A DNA stretch of 15,408 nucleotides, taken from NCBI GenBank assembly GCA_007119835.1, contig SKOX01000131.1, positions 1-15,408 of the forward strand, in the 5' to 3' direction. Of the stretch, positions 15,128 to 15,408 are shown in pieces; the first letter of the stretch is position 1; each line of letters starts with the position of its first letter. The notes under the pieces were generated by a model. The model worked only from the letters and a program-made list of their open reading frames with translations. It had not been told where the DNA came from and made no database searches. This DNA is from Paracoccaceae bacterium. Its GTDB lineage: Bacteria; Pseudomonadota; Alphaproteobacteria; Rhodobacterales; Rhodobacteraceae. The position numbers and the translations under genes were made by a program.

Positions 15128-15408
15128 GGCAGCACCCCCTCTTCGGCGATGATCTCGAGAAAGCGCCCCGCCGGATCGGATTCGGTCACCGTCAGGATGT
15201 TGAAGATGCGGTCGCCCTCGCGCAGGCGCTGGTCGGTGCGCGGGCGCGACGGCGCGCCGACCGGAGCGCCGCGGACCACGATGCGGTGCCGCATCCGGGA
15301 CCGCGCCTGCGCCGCGAGGAAGTCCTCGCGGCCCGTCCTGGGCGCGATGTCGGCCCAGAGCGTTCCGACCGCCCGCCACGACACCGCGAAACCGCCCGCA
15401 CCATCGGG
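15124..15408 (-). CDS. GTA head-tail adaptor (gp7-like), 5' end beyond window
   Basis: The frame is open to the window edge and continues upstream (to the right). About 94 residues are visible, and the N-terminal part is missing. The first residues, PDGAGGFAVSWRAVGTLWADI, followed by GREDF, MRHRIVVRG, RPRTDQRLREGDRIFNILTV and EEGVLP, match the head-tail joining protein family (Phage_H_T_join), corresponding to RcGTA gp7 (rcc01689, the stopper). A GTG at 15384 is internal, because the residues before it fit the family. The stop overlaps the gp8-like GTG by 4 bases. Confidence 0.9.
   Translation of the reverse strand, partial: PDGAGGFAVSWRAVGTLWADIAPRTGREDFLAAQARSRMRHRIVVRGAPVGAPSRPRTDQRLREGDRIFNILTVTESDPAGRFLEIIAEEGVLP

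Overview
The window is high-GC (about 70% in most hand-sampled lines) chromosomal DNA from an alphaproteobacterium, most likely of the order Rhodobacterales. Two things point there: a PhaA/PhaB pair whose PhaB sequence is typical of that group, and a gene transfer agent (GTA) tail module in exactly the gene order of the Rhodobacter capsulatus GTA (RcGTA). I saw no tRNA, rRNA, CRISPR array or intact insertion sequence.

Left part (1-1886, + strand): the 3' end of phaA (acetyl-CoA C-acetyltransferase) and complete phaB (acetoacetyl-CoA reductase). These are the first two steps of polyhydroxyalkanoate synthesis. A stem-loop lies between them and another follows phaB. Convergent to them on the - strand (2035-3794) is a two-gene unit: greA (transcript cleavage factor), then 6 bases later a 375-residue two-helix membrane protein that I do not recognise. 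greA has a well-spaced sigma70-like promoter. A strong terminator-like hairpin lies between that promoter and the greA start, resembling the E. coli greA leader that produces GraL small RNAs.

Middle (3874-7086): an accessory stretch. It holds the C-terminal ~300 residues of an acyl-CoA ligase that has lost its whole N-terminal half (pseudogene). A short-chain dehydrogenase of the general-stress-protein-39/YghA type follows, preceded by a candidate EcfG (alphaproteobacterial general stress sigma factor) promoter. Last comes a Rieske non-heme iron oxygenase alpha subunit, best started at a GTG.

Right part (7151 to the window end, - strand): ten tightly packed genes matching RcGTA gp7, gp8, gp9, gp10, gp10.1, gp11, gp12, gp13, gp14 and gp15. 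They are the head-tail adaptor (cut by the window edge), tail terminator, tail tube, two small chaperone-like proteins, a short tape measure, distal tail protein, hub, NlpC/P60 peptidase and the 1305-residue host-contact protein. All that are complete here are intact, and most are linked by 1-14 base overlaps, as expected for one coordinately translated operon. The capsid and packaging genes would lie beyond the right edge. I found no clear previously undescribed system. The most useful leads are the greA leader hairpin, the possible stress promoter of the dehydrogenase, the unknown greA-linked membrane protein, and a drop in GC within the host-contact gene.
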